Below, piece after piece: positions 31,587-39,903 of a stretch of 40,672 nucleotides of DNA. Every line of letters begins with the position of its first letter. The stretch's first letter is position 1. The notes under the pieces were generated by a model. The model worked only from the letters and a program-made list of their open reading frames with translations, did no database searches and was not told the origin of the DNA. Both the position numbers and the translations under genes were made by a program. The DNA comes from an uncultured Collinsella sp. (GTDB lineage Bacteria > Actinomycetota > Coriobacteriia > Coriobacteriales > Coriobacteriaceae): NCBI GenBank assembly GCA_902491895.1, contig CABUJH010000013.1, positions 1-40,672 on the forward strand, given 5' to 3'.

Positions 31587-34500
31587 ATGGAGAACAACGC
31601 TAATAACTGCGATCTTCTCAATAAGGGCTTTGACCTTTTGCTCGAGGCCCTTGATCCTTATGTGATGCGCGAGCTTACCCAGGCATACGGCAATGATTTT
31701 TGGCAGGTCGGTGTGCTCAACAAGCTCTACGACGACCAAAAGCGCAACCTGCCAGCATCGGGTGACTATGCCACTCTTGCCGACTCGCTCGATATTGCCC
31801 TGTGCTTGCTGCTCATTGACATCAACTGGCGCGATGTGTTTCGCCTTAGGTTGCCTCAGGATTGCAAGAACTACGTCATGGAGCTCAAGGGCGTTCGCAA
31901 CAAGGTTGCGCATCGCGGTATGGGAGGTATCTCGGACAGCGACGCATGGCGTGCGCTCGATACCATGAGTCGTTTGGCTGAGCAGATTGATCAGGATACC
32001 ACGGCGCAACTCAACGCAATGCTTCGCGAGGTTCGCTATGGCAGCGCCGACGGCTCAACGGCAGTGACAACAAATGTTGATGCTGGCGTGGATGCCCCGG
32101 CGCCTCGTAGGAAATCACTCGAGCAAACCAAGGCAGTGCGTGGCCTGCCTAGTTGGCGCGATGTGATGGAACCCCATATGGATGTTGCTGAGGGGCGCTA
32201 TAGGAACGCCGAGTTTGCTGCCGACCTTGCCCAGGTGGCGCGCGGCAAGGGCGAGTTGGAGTACCGCGACCCGGTCGAATTTTTCAATCGAACGTATGTG
32301 ACCGAAGGCATGAAGGGGCTGCTCGTGCAGTCACTGCGCCGCGTGAGCGGCCTCGACGGCGAGCCCGTCATTCAGCTTAAGACCGCGTTTGGTGGCGGCA
32401 AAACGCACAGCATGCTCGCTCTCTACCACATGATGCGCAGCCGCTCCCGCGTGGGGCAGATTGCCAACCTCGCGCCCGTGCTCGAGGAGGCGGGCGTTGC
32501 CGAAGTCCCTGAGGTGCATGTTGCTGTGCTTGTGGGCACCTCTATCAATCCGGCAAAAGCCATGCGCCCGGCTACCATGCCTGGCATCATGGTCAACACG
32601 CTTTGGGGCCATATGGCATACCAGCTTGCAGAATCCGCTGGCAGGCCCGAGCTCTATGACTATGTGAAAGATGCTGATAAGAAGGGCGTCTCGCCGGGAT
32701 CCGCTGCTCTGACTGAATTATTCGACGATTGCGGCTGCTGCCTTGTCCTTATGGACGAGCTCGTTGCCTATGCCAAGAAGATTTATGGCGTCGATGGACT
32801 TAACGCCGGCAGCTTCGACAACTTCATCACCTTTATTCAGGAGCTCACCGAGGCAGCACGCGCTTCGAAGCGCAGCCTGGTCGTAGCCTCTATTCCCGAA
32901 TCTGACAACGAGATCGGTGGCGAGGCGGGCCAGCGAGCTTTGGAGCAGATCGAGCATACCTTTGGGCGCATGGAGGCTATCTGGAAGCCCGTGGCGGCAA
33001 ACGAAGGATTCGAGGTTGTGCGCCGCAGGCTTTTCCTTGACTGCAAGGATGATGCCGCTCGCGATGAAGTGTGCGCGACATTTAGTAAGATGTACAACGA
33101 AAATACTTCGGACTTCCCGGTGGAGTCGCGTGAGCTCGAATATCGCGATCGCATGGTTTCCTGCTACCCGATTCACCCTGAAGTGTTTGACCGTCTCTAC
33201 GAGGACTGGGCGACGCTCGAAAAGTTTCAACGTACCCGTGGCGTGTTGCGCTTAATGGCATCGGTTATCCACGAGCTGTGGATGAACCAGGATCCTTCGC
33301 CGATGATTATGCCGGGATCGTTCCCCCTTGATGTGCCCGGCGTGCGCGATGAGCTCACGCGCTATCTTGATGACAACTGGAATGCAGTTGTTGATTCCGA
33401 GATCGACGGCAAGCAGTCCGTTCCGTATCGCAATGACGGCAACAATACTCGTTACGGCAATCTTTTGGCTTCGCGTCGTGTCGCACGTACCATCATGCTC
33501 GGCAGTGCTCCCGACGTGGGCGGACAGTCTGTCCGCGGTATCGAGCGCGCGCATATTCGCTTGGGCACGGTTCAGCCTGGCGAGAACATTTCCGTATTCA
33601 ACGATGCTCTGGGCACGCTGCAGACATCTTCGTCTTTCCTGTATAGCGACGTCAACGGAAACCGTTTTTGGTACGATACGCGCCCCACGTTGCGCAAAGT
33701 TGCCGATGACCGCGCTCAGCAGGTTAAGGACTCCGACGCGCTCTACGAAGTCGAGAGTCGCCTAAAGAAGCTGCGCAGGATCGATCCTTTCTCTGGCATT
33801 CATGTATGCCCTGCAAGCTCACTTGACGTACCGGATGACCAGACGCTGCGCCTGGTGGTGCTGACGCCTTCTGCAAATCACCGTTCAAAGGCGGTTGAGT
33901 CCACGGCGCTCTCCCTGGCTTCGGAGATGCTCTCGAATCGTGGTACATCCCCTCGTACATACAAGAATATGGTTGTGTTCGCCGCTGCGGACGCATCTTA
34001 CTATGCACAACTCCTAAGTGCGGCGAAACAATACCTTGCTTGGGATTCCATCAAGAAAGATCGCGAATCACTGAATCTTGACGTGGCGCAGACGCGCGAG
34101 ACTGACCAGAGCGTGAGACGTGCCGACGAATCGCTCGAGCTGAAGATCCAGGAGGCCTATAGCTGGCTTATTTATCCGCGCGTTGATCTTTTCAGCGGCT
34201 CGATGGATATCGTTTGGGAAACAGAGCACGTTGAGGGCGGCGGCGAGAATATCGTTGCCAAGATGGCGCGCAAACTTGTTTCCGATGAGGCGGCCATCAA
34301 GACTTGGGCGCCCGCCCTGCTTAAGATGGAGCTCGATCGAGTGCTCTGGAAGGAAGCGGACCACATCCAGATTAAGCGTCTGTGGGAGTTCCTGTGCTCT
34401 TATTGCTATCTTCCCAGGCTGTCGTGCTATGGCGTGCTCGAGGACGCGATTCAAAGGGGCCTGGGCTCAAAGGAATACTTTGGCCTTGCTGCAGGCTTCT

Positions 34501-35000
34501 CGGACGATCGCTATATGGAGCTGACGCTTGGTGAGCAGAAGACTTTTATCAACGAGAGTGACCTGCTGGTAAAACCAGCCGTAGCAACAAGGCAGATTGA
34601 AGAGGAAGAGGCTGCTGCTCGCGCTGCGGAAGCGGAGGCTGCGCAGGGTTCCAGCAACGGTGGACATGGGGTTACGTTTGGCCCCACGACGACCGAAACC
34701 GTAACGGATACGGACGGTAGGACCACGGTTGTCGACACAACGCCAGTGGTGGTACAGCCCGCGAGGCAAAAGACATCCTTCCATATGACGGCAAAGCTCG
34801 ACAACACTCGTGTCAACCGCAACATTCAGACCATCATGGACGAAGTGGTGAGCCAACTAAACATGCTGGGCGGTGCCGACGTACAGCTTTCGTTTAGTGT
34901 CTCCGCTCATGTCGAAGACGGAATTCCCGTGCAAACAGCCCGAGCAATAAGCGAGAACTGTTCCACGTTGGGCATCAACGACTATAAGTTTGGGGAGTAA
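31587..35000 (+). CDS. DUF499 AAA-like ATPase with N-terminal HEPN/Swt1-like domain
   Basis: Large ATPase of the defence operon (COG1483 type). Residues 1-145 form an all-alpha domain resembling Swt1-type HEPN, with GVRNKVAHRG giving an R-x4-H motif (R104, H109), the catalytic pattern of HEPN ribonucleases. After a linker the DUF499 core begins: LEYRDPVEFFNRTYVTEGMK, Walker A AFGGGKTH at about 267-274, and Walker B CCLVLMDE at about 384-391. The C-terminal third has a low-complexity Glu/Ala then Thr/Val linker near 1010-1060 and a final small domain. The total of 1137 residues is usual for the family. It starts 18 bp after the methylase with GGAGATAAACC upstream. Confidence 0.9.
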   Translation: MENNANNCDLLNKGFDLLLEALDPYVMRELTQAYGNDFWQVGVLNKLYDDQKRNLPASGDYATLADSLDIALCLLLIDINWRDVFRLRLPQDCKNYVMELKGVRNKVAHRGMGGISDSDAWRALDTMSRLAEQIDQDTTAQLNAMLREVRYGSADGSTAVTTNVDAGVDAPAPRRKSLEQTKAVRGLPSWRDVMEPHMDVAEGRYRNAEFAADLAQVARGKGELEYRDPVEFFNRTYVTEGMKGLLVQSLRRVSGLDGEPVIQLKTAFGGGKTHSMLALYHMMRSRSRVGQIANLAPVLEEAGVAEVPEVHVAVLVGTSINPAKAMRPATMPGIMVNTLWGHMAYQLAESAGRPELYDYVKDADKKGVSPGSAALTELFDDCGCCLVLMDELVAYAKKIYGVDGLNAGSFDNFITFIQELTEAARASKRSLVVASIPESDNEIGGEAGQRALEQIEHTFGRMEAIWKPVAANEGFEVVRRRLFLDCKDDAARDEVCATFSKMYNENTSDFPVESRELEYRDRMVSCYPIHPEVFDRLYEDWATLEKFQRTRGVLRLMASVIHELWMNQDPSPMIMPGSFPLDVPGVRDELTRYLDDNWNAVVDSEIDGKQSVPYRNDGNNTRYGNLLASRRVARTIMLGSAPDVGGQSVRGIERAHIRLGTVQPGENISVFNDALGTLQTSSSFLYSDVNGNRFWYDTRPTLRKVADDRAQQVKDSDALYEVESRLKKLRRIDPFSGIHVCPASSLDVPDDQTLRLVVLTPSANHRSKAVESTALSLASEMLSNRGTSPRTYKNMVVFAAADASYYAQLLSAAKQYLAWDSIKKDRESLNLDVAQTRETDQSVRRADESLELKIQEAYSWLIYPRVDLFSGSMDIVWETEHVEGGGENIVAKMARKLVSDEAAIKTWAPALLKMELDRVLWKEADHIQIKRLWEFLCSYCYLPRLSCYGVLEDAIQRGLGSKEYFGLAAGFSDDRYMELTLGEQKTFINESDLLVKPAVATRQIEEEEAAARAAEAEAAQGSSNGGHGVTFGPTTTETVTDTDGRTTVVDTTPVVVQPARQKTSFHMTAKLDNTRVNRNIQTIMDEVVSQLNMLGGADVQLSFSVSAHVEDGIPVQTARAISENCSTLGINDYKFGE

Positions 35001-35005
35001 AGGTT

Positions 35006-35482
35006 ATGGCAATCAATAGGACAAGGATTCTTTCCTTTGGGACTTGCGAAAACGTTGGCGACGGTCCCGAGTCGATAGTGGTGCATGTTCGTGTCGATAC
35101 ACATAGGTGTGGCGAAAAAGATGACGCATGGATACTGGCGAGTGCGTTTTTGGGATGCGGTGACGATCATATTTGTGCTCAGGTGCAACAGATGGCTGAT
35201 TTTCAATACGATGAATCGGATTTGGTCGCAGAATGCGAATATGAATGCCGGTTCGAAGATTCGTTAGCCTTCTGGCAAAAAGCCATGGCTGATGCCGATA
35301 ATCTGCGCTTGAGTCTTGTTGAGTACACAAAGGCGGGAGATGTTACTGACTGGCAATTCGTGAGGGATGAGGCGTTTCCAGAGAAATGCTCATGGACGTT
35401 GCCCGCGGACACCATTAACGTGCCCGCCTATGTCGAAACGGCTGCTCGGGAATTGAAGGAAGAGCTGAAATTGAAGAAATAG
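35006..35482 (+). CDS. Small acidic protein of unknown family, last gene of the defence operon
   Basis: The 158-residue product is not recognised. It begins 5 bp after the DUF499 stop, with GGGGAGTAAAGG as ribosome binding site, so it is cotranscribed and probably coupled. It has an N-terminal beta-like segment (TRILSFGTCENV; ESIVVHVRVDTHRCG), six cysteines, an aromatic/acidic middle (DFQYDESDLVAECEYECRF) and a helical Lys/Glu-rich end (TAARELKEELKLKK). There is no signal peptide or membrane span. It does not look like DUF3780 or a phospholipase-D nuclease, the partners I would expect in related operons. It could be a regulator, adaptor or immunity factor; this is inference. Confidence 0.75.
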   Translation: MAINRTRILSFGTCENVGDGPESIVVHVRVDTHRCGEKDDAWILASAFLGCGDDHICAQVQQMADFQYDESDLVAECEYECRFEDSLAFWQKAMADADNLRLSLVEYTKAGDVTDWQFVRDEAFPEKCSWTLPADTINVPAYVETAARELKEELKLKK

Positions 35483-35599
35483 ATTTTGCACACGCCATTT
35501 CCCGTGTAGAGGGCATAACGAATCGAAGCATATCGATGAATTGTGGCTGGCTTTTCAGCGAACGGCTAGAAAAATGTCCTATCAAATAAATGCACTTCG

Positions 35600-35650
35600 C
35601 CGACACTTGTGTATGTCAAAAGGTATAGACAAGTGTCGGTCTTTTGACAT
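35600..35650. terminator. Two interleaved perfect inverted repeats (pseudoknot topology) between converging genes
   Basis: CCGACACTTGT (35600-35610) pairs with ACAAGTGTCGG (35629-35639), and ATGTCAAAAG (35613-35622) pairs with CTTTTGACAT (35641-35650). The order is A-B-A'-B', so the stems of 11 and 10 bp either alternate or form a pseudoknot. The first stem followed by TCTTTT could terminate plus-strand transcription. It sits in the 35483-35689 gap between the defence operon and a converging minus-strand gene; nothing else was seen in that gap. Confidence 0.65.
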
Positions 35651-35689
35651 CGTGTGGCCTGAGAAACTGTATGTGATGGCAGCCGACGT

Positions 35690-36166
35690 TTACGGCGTTG
35701 CGAGTGTAACGGCATGAAGACGTGCGCAGAGCAGCCTCCGCCCGTCTACACCCCCGCAATCCCGCGCGGCACTCAGCAGCTCGTACTCCCTCTGGCTCCA
35801 CTGGCGCAGCTCGGCCGCGCGCACGGCGTCGCGGCACAGGTCCAGGAACACCTCGGCTCCCTCGCAGAAGCGCTCGCGGGCAAAGTCACCCGAGCCGCTT
35901 GCGACGCACGAGCCGTCGGCAAACAGCTTCCAGCTGGACGGCTCACGCGAGTCGTCTCCGAGCAGCTTGATCTGCAGTACGTGCGGATTGCCGGCAGCGC
36001 AGAGCTCTTCCTCGAGCACCTGCGCCGTAAAGCGCATCTGGTGGGAGAGGCTGCTCTTGACCATGGCCGAGGCATAGCTGCTCGGCTCGTCGAGAAGATG
36101 CATTCGTTTTGGCTTGGCTGCCAGGTTGTGGAAGTTGCGCTCGCTGCGCACGGAGAAATTGTCCAT
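35690..36166 (-). CDS. Hypothetical protein, about 158 residues
   Basis: No family recognised. The product starts MDNFSVRSERNFHNLAAKPKRMHLLDE, has a Ser-rich segment (SSYASAMVKSSLSHQMRF), a strand-rich middle (PHVLQIKLLGDDSREPSSWKLFADGSCVASGSGDF) and a helical Arg/Leu-rich end. The ATG at 36166 is chosen because AAAGGAG lies about 6 nt upstream; the frame continues upstream to 36412 without initiation signals. High-GC codon use matches the chromosome rather than the defence operon, so it probably marks the resumption of core-like DNA. There is no signal peptide or membrane span. Confidence 0.65.
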   Translation of the reverse strand: MDNFSVRSERNFHNLAAKPKRMHLLDEPSSYASAMVKSSLSHQMRFTAQVLEEELCAAGNPHVLQIKLLGDDSREPSSWKLFADGSCVASGSGDFARERFCEGAEVFLDLCRDAVRAAELRQWSQREYELLSAARDCGGVDGRRLLCARLHAVTLATP

Positions 36167-36313
36167 ACGGACTCCTTTCATCGATGTTGGCAGGGCCACC
36201 GTGCCTCTTGGCCGGTTGGCGTCGGGATCGTGGAGCCAACTCTCTACCCCGACTCTGGATAAAACGCGCCCGCTCCTTGCGGGCACGATGGAGTCTATCA
36301 GCGCATGCGGACA

Positions 36314-36361
36314 GAAATCAAGCGCCGCCTGCGAAATGATGCGCAGACGGCGCTTGATTTC
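36314..36361. other. Long 20-bp hairpin upstream of the 158-residue gene
   Basis: 36314-36333 (GAAATCAAGCGCCGCCTGCG) pairs with 36342-36361 with a single mismatch and an 8-nt loop. Weak TTGATTTC tracts flank it. It may terminate minus-strand transcription from the membrane protein gene before the next gene, or be a mobile-element relic. Confidence 0.6.
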
Positions 36362-36380
36362 GCGGCGATTATTCGGCCTA

Positions 36381-36465
36381 CATCCGGAAAGGTGTCGAAA
36401 TCGGCACCTCAAAAGTACGGAAAAGTGTCGAATCCGACGGTCTCAACATCCGGAAAAGTGTAACC
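36381..36465 (+). repeat. Three copies of a CATCCGGAAAAGTGT(CGAA) repeat
   Basis: CATCCGGAAAGGTGTCGAAATC (from 36381), GTACGGAAAAGTGTCGAATCC (from 36415) and CATCCGGAAAAGTGTAACC (from 36447) share a 14-15 bp core at spacings of about 33 bp. The 36167-36529 gap holds this and the hairpin but no gene I can support. Confidence 0.6.
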
Positions 36466-36529
36466 GGATGACAAAACAGCACGTAGAAGCTGGTGCTACA
36501 TATGGACGCTTCAGCCGCCCCAGCCCCCG

Positions 36530-37561
36530 CTACTCGTCTCCGTCGTTGGGGTCGCCCTTGAGGGTGTTGATGTCCAGGTACTGGTTGTCGTCCTCTTTTT
36601 GCTGCGTTGCCGATTCGGACGCGGTGGGGCTGCGGAATAGCTGGAATCCCTCAAATGCGATCACGCCGAGTAGGGCCACGATAATCGCGATAAAGACGAT
36701 CTTTGCCGCTTGGGGAAACTCAGAGAAGTGCGGCGGCTCTTCCTCGGTGTAGAAGTCGGCAAAGCGCTCGTCGTCGGTGCCGCGGGTATACGACGATGCC
36801 GATGCGGCCTTTATGCCAGCCTTGTTGTGCTCAGGAGCGGACGCGTTGGCAAACGGGCCGTTATCGTATGCGCTCGATGCGGATCCGTAGCTCTCGGTCT
36901 CAATGCGGGAGGCGCGGGGCGCGGCATCAAAGCGGTCATCGTGCGCTGTTGTTTCGTTGTAATCGGAGTCGCGCTCCTCGGCAGCTGCAAACAGCGGGTT
37001 GACCGGAATATCGAGCGCCGGCATGCCGGCCGAGGTCTCGTCCAAGTCGGCCGCGGCCCAGGAATCGAAGGCAAACTGGCGGTTGGCGAGGTCGTCCAGA
37101 TCCATAACGGGCGGCTCGAGTTCGGGCTCGGGCTGGGGTTCGGGAGCCGCGTGTGTCGGCTGCTGCGGGGTGGCATACGCGGGTGCGCTGCTGGGCGCAT
37201 GGCGCTGTGCCGCCGCGGCAAGGAACGCCGCCGTCTCGGACGGATCGCTGGTGGGGCGGGGCGCAGGGGCGGCCTGGCGCGGTACCTGCATGATGGGGCG
37301 GGTGGCAAAGTCATCTGCGGGCACGGATGCTGGCGCAGGCGTAGTGGCCGGAGCGGGAGCAGCGGCCGACGTAGGCTTTGGGCCTGCCGGGCGAACCCCG
37401 CCGCCCATGAGCTCATCGGCGGTCCAAGGGCGGTCGCTCATCACGTCGTCGAGGCTCAACGCAAACAGATCGTCTTCGCCCTCGTCAAACGCGCGTTTCG
37501 CATGCCTGGCGGCAGAAGCGAAGCCTCCGCGGCCGTTGCGTGATGCGTTGCTCGACCCCAT
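36530..37561 (-). CDS. Proline/alanine-rich protein with one membrane span near the C-terminus
   Basis: No enzyme domain recognised. The product (343 residues from ATG 37561, with AAGGA 9 nt upstream; an ATG at 37594 is an alternative) has a basic start (GSSNASRNGRGGFASAARHAKRAF), an acidic stretch (DEGEDDLFALSLDDVM), a long disordered Pro/Ala-rich region at about 60-170, and a single hydrophobic span (KIVFIAIIVALLGVIAFEGFQLF) about 50 residues from the end, followed by a short acidic tail. A cytoplasmic N-terminus with a C-terminal anchor is likely, as in some actinobacterial cell-envelope or division-associated proteins. That role is inference. Confidence 0.75.
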   Translation of the reverse strand: MGSSNASRNGRGGFASAARHAKRAFDEGEDDLFALSLDDVMSDRPWTADELMGGGVRPAGPKPTSAAAPAPATTPAPASVPADDFATRPIMQVPRQAAPAPRPTSDPSETAAFLAAAAQRHAPSSAPAYATPQQPTHAAPEPQPEPELEPPVMDLDDLANRQFAFDSWAAADLDETSAGMPALDIPVNPLFAAAEERDSDYNETTAHDDRFDAAPRASRIETESYGSASSAYDNGPFANASAPEHNKAGIKAASASSYTRGTDDERFADFYTEEEPPHFSEFPQAAKIVFIAIIVALLGVIAFEGFQLFRSPTASESATQQKEDDNQYLDINTLKGDPNDGDE

Positions 37562-37683
37562 TTTGTCCCATCCTTTCGAAATGCTCGCATTCATCGATTA
37601 TATGGAACTTGCCTTGCGGCCGACTCTCGGATTCGCGCATTCCAGAACTCGCGCCCAAAAGGGGAGGGGCGCAGGCGCGCTGA

Positions 37684-38337
37684 CTATTTGTCGCCGGCGG
37701 CAGCCTTTGCCTCGTTGAGGTAACTATAGAAGCTGTATTTGGAGATGCCAAAGAACTCGCAGGCGCGTTCGCTCGACTTGGAGATGAGGAAGGCGCCGCG
37801 ACGGTCGAGGTAGCCAATGGCGCGGATGCGCTCGTCTTTGGTCATGAGCGCCGCGGGCTTGCCCACAAACTGCTCGCACTCGTGCAGCAGGTCCTCGAGC
37901 AGGTCGCCGATGTTCTTGGTAATGGGCTCGGGCTCGGTATAGCCCGTGCCGCCGGTGCCGGTAAAGGCATCGAGCGAGCGCTCAAAAGCCTTCATGAGCG
38001 TAATGTCAAAGTTGATGCCCAAAATGCCGACGGGCTTGCCCTCGTCGTTGCGGATAAAGATCGTCGACGATTTGAGCAGCTTACCGTCGGTGGTTTTAGT
38101 GAGGTACGGCTCGCGGTCGTGTACGTCGGTGGCGCCTTCGTGCATGGACTCAAACACGATATGGCTGGGGCCGTCACCCAGTTTGCGCCCGCTGACGTGG
38201 CCGTTTTCGATCACTACGATGGAGTGGTCCACGTCCTCGGTCTCCAGATCGTGGACGACGACTTCGCAGTTGGGGCCAAATTGGAGCGCCAGACCGTGTG
38301 CGAGGCGCTTGTAAAACTCAATCTGTGCGGGGGTCAT
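37684..38337 (-). CDS. YheO/DauR-type PAS-HTH transcriptional regulator (copy 2)
   Basis: Paralogue of the regulator at 10221-10877. The product of 217 residues from ATG 38337 (AGGAAGG 5 nt upstream; the frame extends to 38412 without a ribosome binding site) has the YheO-like PAS domain CEVVVHDLETEDVDHSIVVIENGHVSGRKLGDGPSH, an FIRNDEGKPVGILGINFDIT strand pair, and a C-terminal HTH_22 ACEFFGISKYSFYSYLNEAK. It is divergent from dpaL and ygeY and is the obvious candidate to control them, perhaps sensing a purine-breakdown intermediate or diaminopropionate. Confidence 0.9.
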   Translation of the reverse strand: MTPAQIEFYKRLAHGLALQFGPNCEVVVHDLETEDVDHSIVVIENGHVSGRKLGDGPSHIVFESMHEGATDVHDREPYLTKTTDGKLLKSSTIFIRNDEGKPVGILGINFDITLMKAFERSLDAFTGTGGTGYTEPEPITKNIGDLLEDLLHECEQFVGKPAALMTKDERIRAIGYLDRRGAFLISKSSERACEFFGISKYSFYSYLNEAKAAAGDK

Positions 38338-38614
38338 GGGTACCTTCCTAAAAATTAGTTTGGGCTCACTGTGCCATAAACCACACATGACCGCAAACAA
38401 ATCCATCAACAAGGCAATTCATGACCGTTCGGCGGCGAAAAAGTACCGATTACGGCAACAAACAATTCGTTAGATATACCAATCAAAAAGTGTGATAGAA
38501 CATTACTAACAAACTTTTTGTTTGGCATCCACATAAAAGTTCAGTCGTGTGAATGGGATCGGGCTGAAACGCGTATGCGGGGGCCGGCAAGAGAGGACTT
38601 AAGGAGTTCACCGT
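38338..38614. promoter_or_regulatory. Divergent control region between regulator copy 2 and dpaL
   Basis: AT-rich 277-bp gap without genes. Inside, AACAAAC recurs (near 38457 and 38508), and CAAAC 38510-38514 with GTTTG 38520-38524 forms a small inverted repeat. I see no strong -35/-10 pair. Its position makes it the likely binding region of the YheO-type regulator. Confidence 0.4.
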
Positions 38615-39829
38615 ATGGCCGATAAGATCCAGTGGGCGGGCAACACGATGCCCAAGAGCGATGACAAGCACTTGGGAATCATGAGCCTCGACCACGTGAA
38701 GAAGGCCCGTGCCTTCCACCAGTCGTTCCCTCAATATACCGTCACTCCGCTTGCCCGTCTGGACGGTCAGGCTGCGCGCCTGGGCCTGTCCAACCTGTGC
38801 GTTAAGGACGAGAGCTATCGCTTTGGCCTCAACGCCTTTAAGGTCCTGGGCGGCTCGTTTGCCATGGCCAACTATATTGCCGATGAGACCGGCAAGGACG
38901 TTGCCGACTGCACCTTCGATTACCTGACCTCCGATCAGCTGGCCGAGGACTTTGGCCAGGCCACCTTCTTTACCGCCACCGACGGCAACCATGGCCGCGG
39001 CGTGGCATGGGCTGCCAACAAGCTGGGCCAGAAGGCCGTCGTTCACATGCCCAAGGGTTCCACTAAGCCCCGCTTCGATAACATCGCCGCCGAGGGCGCA
39101 ACGGTGACCATCGAAGAGGTCAACTACGACGAGTGCGTGCGCATGGCCGCTGCCGAGGCCGACGCCTGCGAGCGCGGCGTCATCGTTCAGGACACCGCCT
39201 GGGAGGGCTACGAGAAGATCCCGTCCTGGATCATGGAGGGTTACGGCACCATGGCTTCCGAGGCTGCCGAGCAGCTGCGCGAGATGGCCATCAACCGCCC
39301 GACGCACGTGTTTGTCCAGGCTGGCGTGGGTTCGCTCGCCGGCGCCGTGGTGGGCTACTTCACCAACCTGTATCCCGATAACCCGCCCACCTTCGTCGTG
39401 GCTGAGTGCGCGCCTGCCGCCTGTCTGTACAAGGGCGCTGCCGCCGGCGACGGCGATCCGCGCATCGTGGACGGCGACATGCCCTCCATCATGGCCGGTC
39501 TGTGCTGCGGCGAGCCCAACATTCTGGGCTGGGATATCCTGCGCAACCACGTCACCGCCTTCGTGTCCTGCCCCGACTGGGTCACCGCTCGCGGCATGCG
39601 CACCCTGGGCGCTCCCGAGAAGGGCGACCCGCGCGTCATCTCCGGCGAGTCCGGCGCTGTGACCACCGGCCTGGTCGAGACCCTCATGCTCGATCCCGAG
39701 TACGCCGAGCTCAAGGAACTCATCGGCCTGGACAAGACGAGCTCCGTGCTCTGCTTCTCCACCGAGGGCGACACCGATCCCGACCAGTATCGCCGCATTG
39801 TTTGGGAAGGCGAATATCCCACTTGCTAA
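38615..39829 (+). CDS. dpaL: Diaminopropionate ammonia-lyase (PLP enzyme)
   Basis: Cleaves 2,3-diaminopropionate to pyruvate and ammonia through 2-aminoacrylate; in the uric-acid pathway (ygeX) it handles the carbon skeleton of purine breakdown. The 404-residue product has SYRFGLNAFKVLGGSFAMA with the PLP Lys at about residue 78, ATDGNHGRGVAWAA, the glycine-rich QAGVGSLAGAVVGYF phosphate loop near 233-247, and SGESGAVTTGL. Length matches E. coli DpaL (398). An AAGGAG ribosome binding site precedes the ATG. ygeY follows after a 74-bp gap. Confidence 0.95.
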   Translation: MADKIQWAGNTMPKSDDKHLGIMSLDHVKKARAFHQSFPQYTVTPLARLDGQAARLGLSNLCVKDESYRFGLNAFKVLGGSFAMANYIADETGKDVADCTFDYLTSDQLAEDFGQATFFTATDGNHGRGVAWAANKLGQKAVVHMPKGSTKPRFDNIAAEGATVTIEEVNYDECVRMAAAEADACERGVIVQDTAWEGYEKIPSWIMEGYGTMASEAAEQLREMAINRPTHVFVQAGVGSLAGAVVGYFTNLYPDNPPTFVVAECAPAACLYKGAAAGDGDPRIVDGDMPSIMAGLCCGEPNILGWDILRNHVTAFVSCPDWVTARGMRTLGAPEKGDPRVISGESGAVTTGLVETLMLDPEYAELKELIGLDKTSSVLCFSTEGDTDPDQYRRIVWEGEYPTC

Positions 39830-39903
39830 TCGTTGGGGCGGAGTAAATAGGTATCGCTCCGCCACCTCACAGGTAGATTCCTTCGTTTGAAAGGTTATGA
39901 ACA

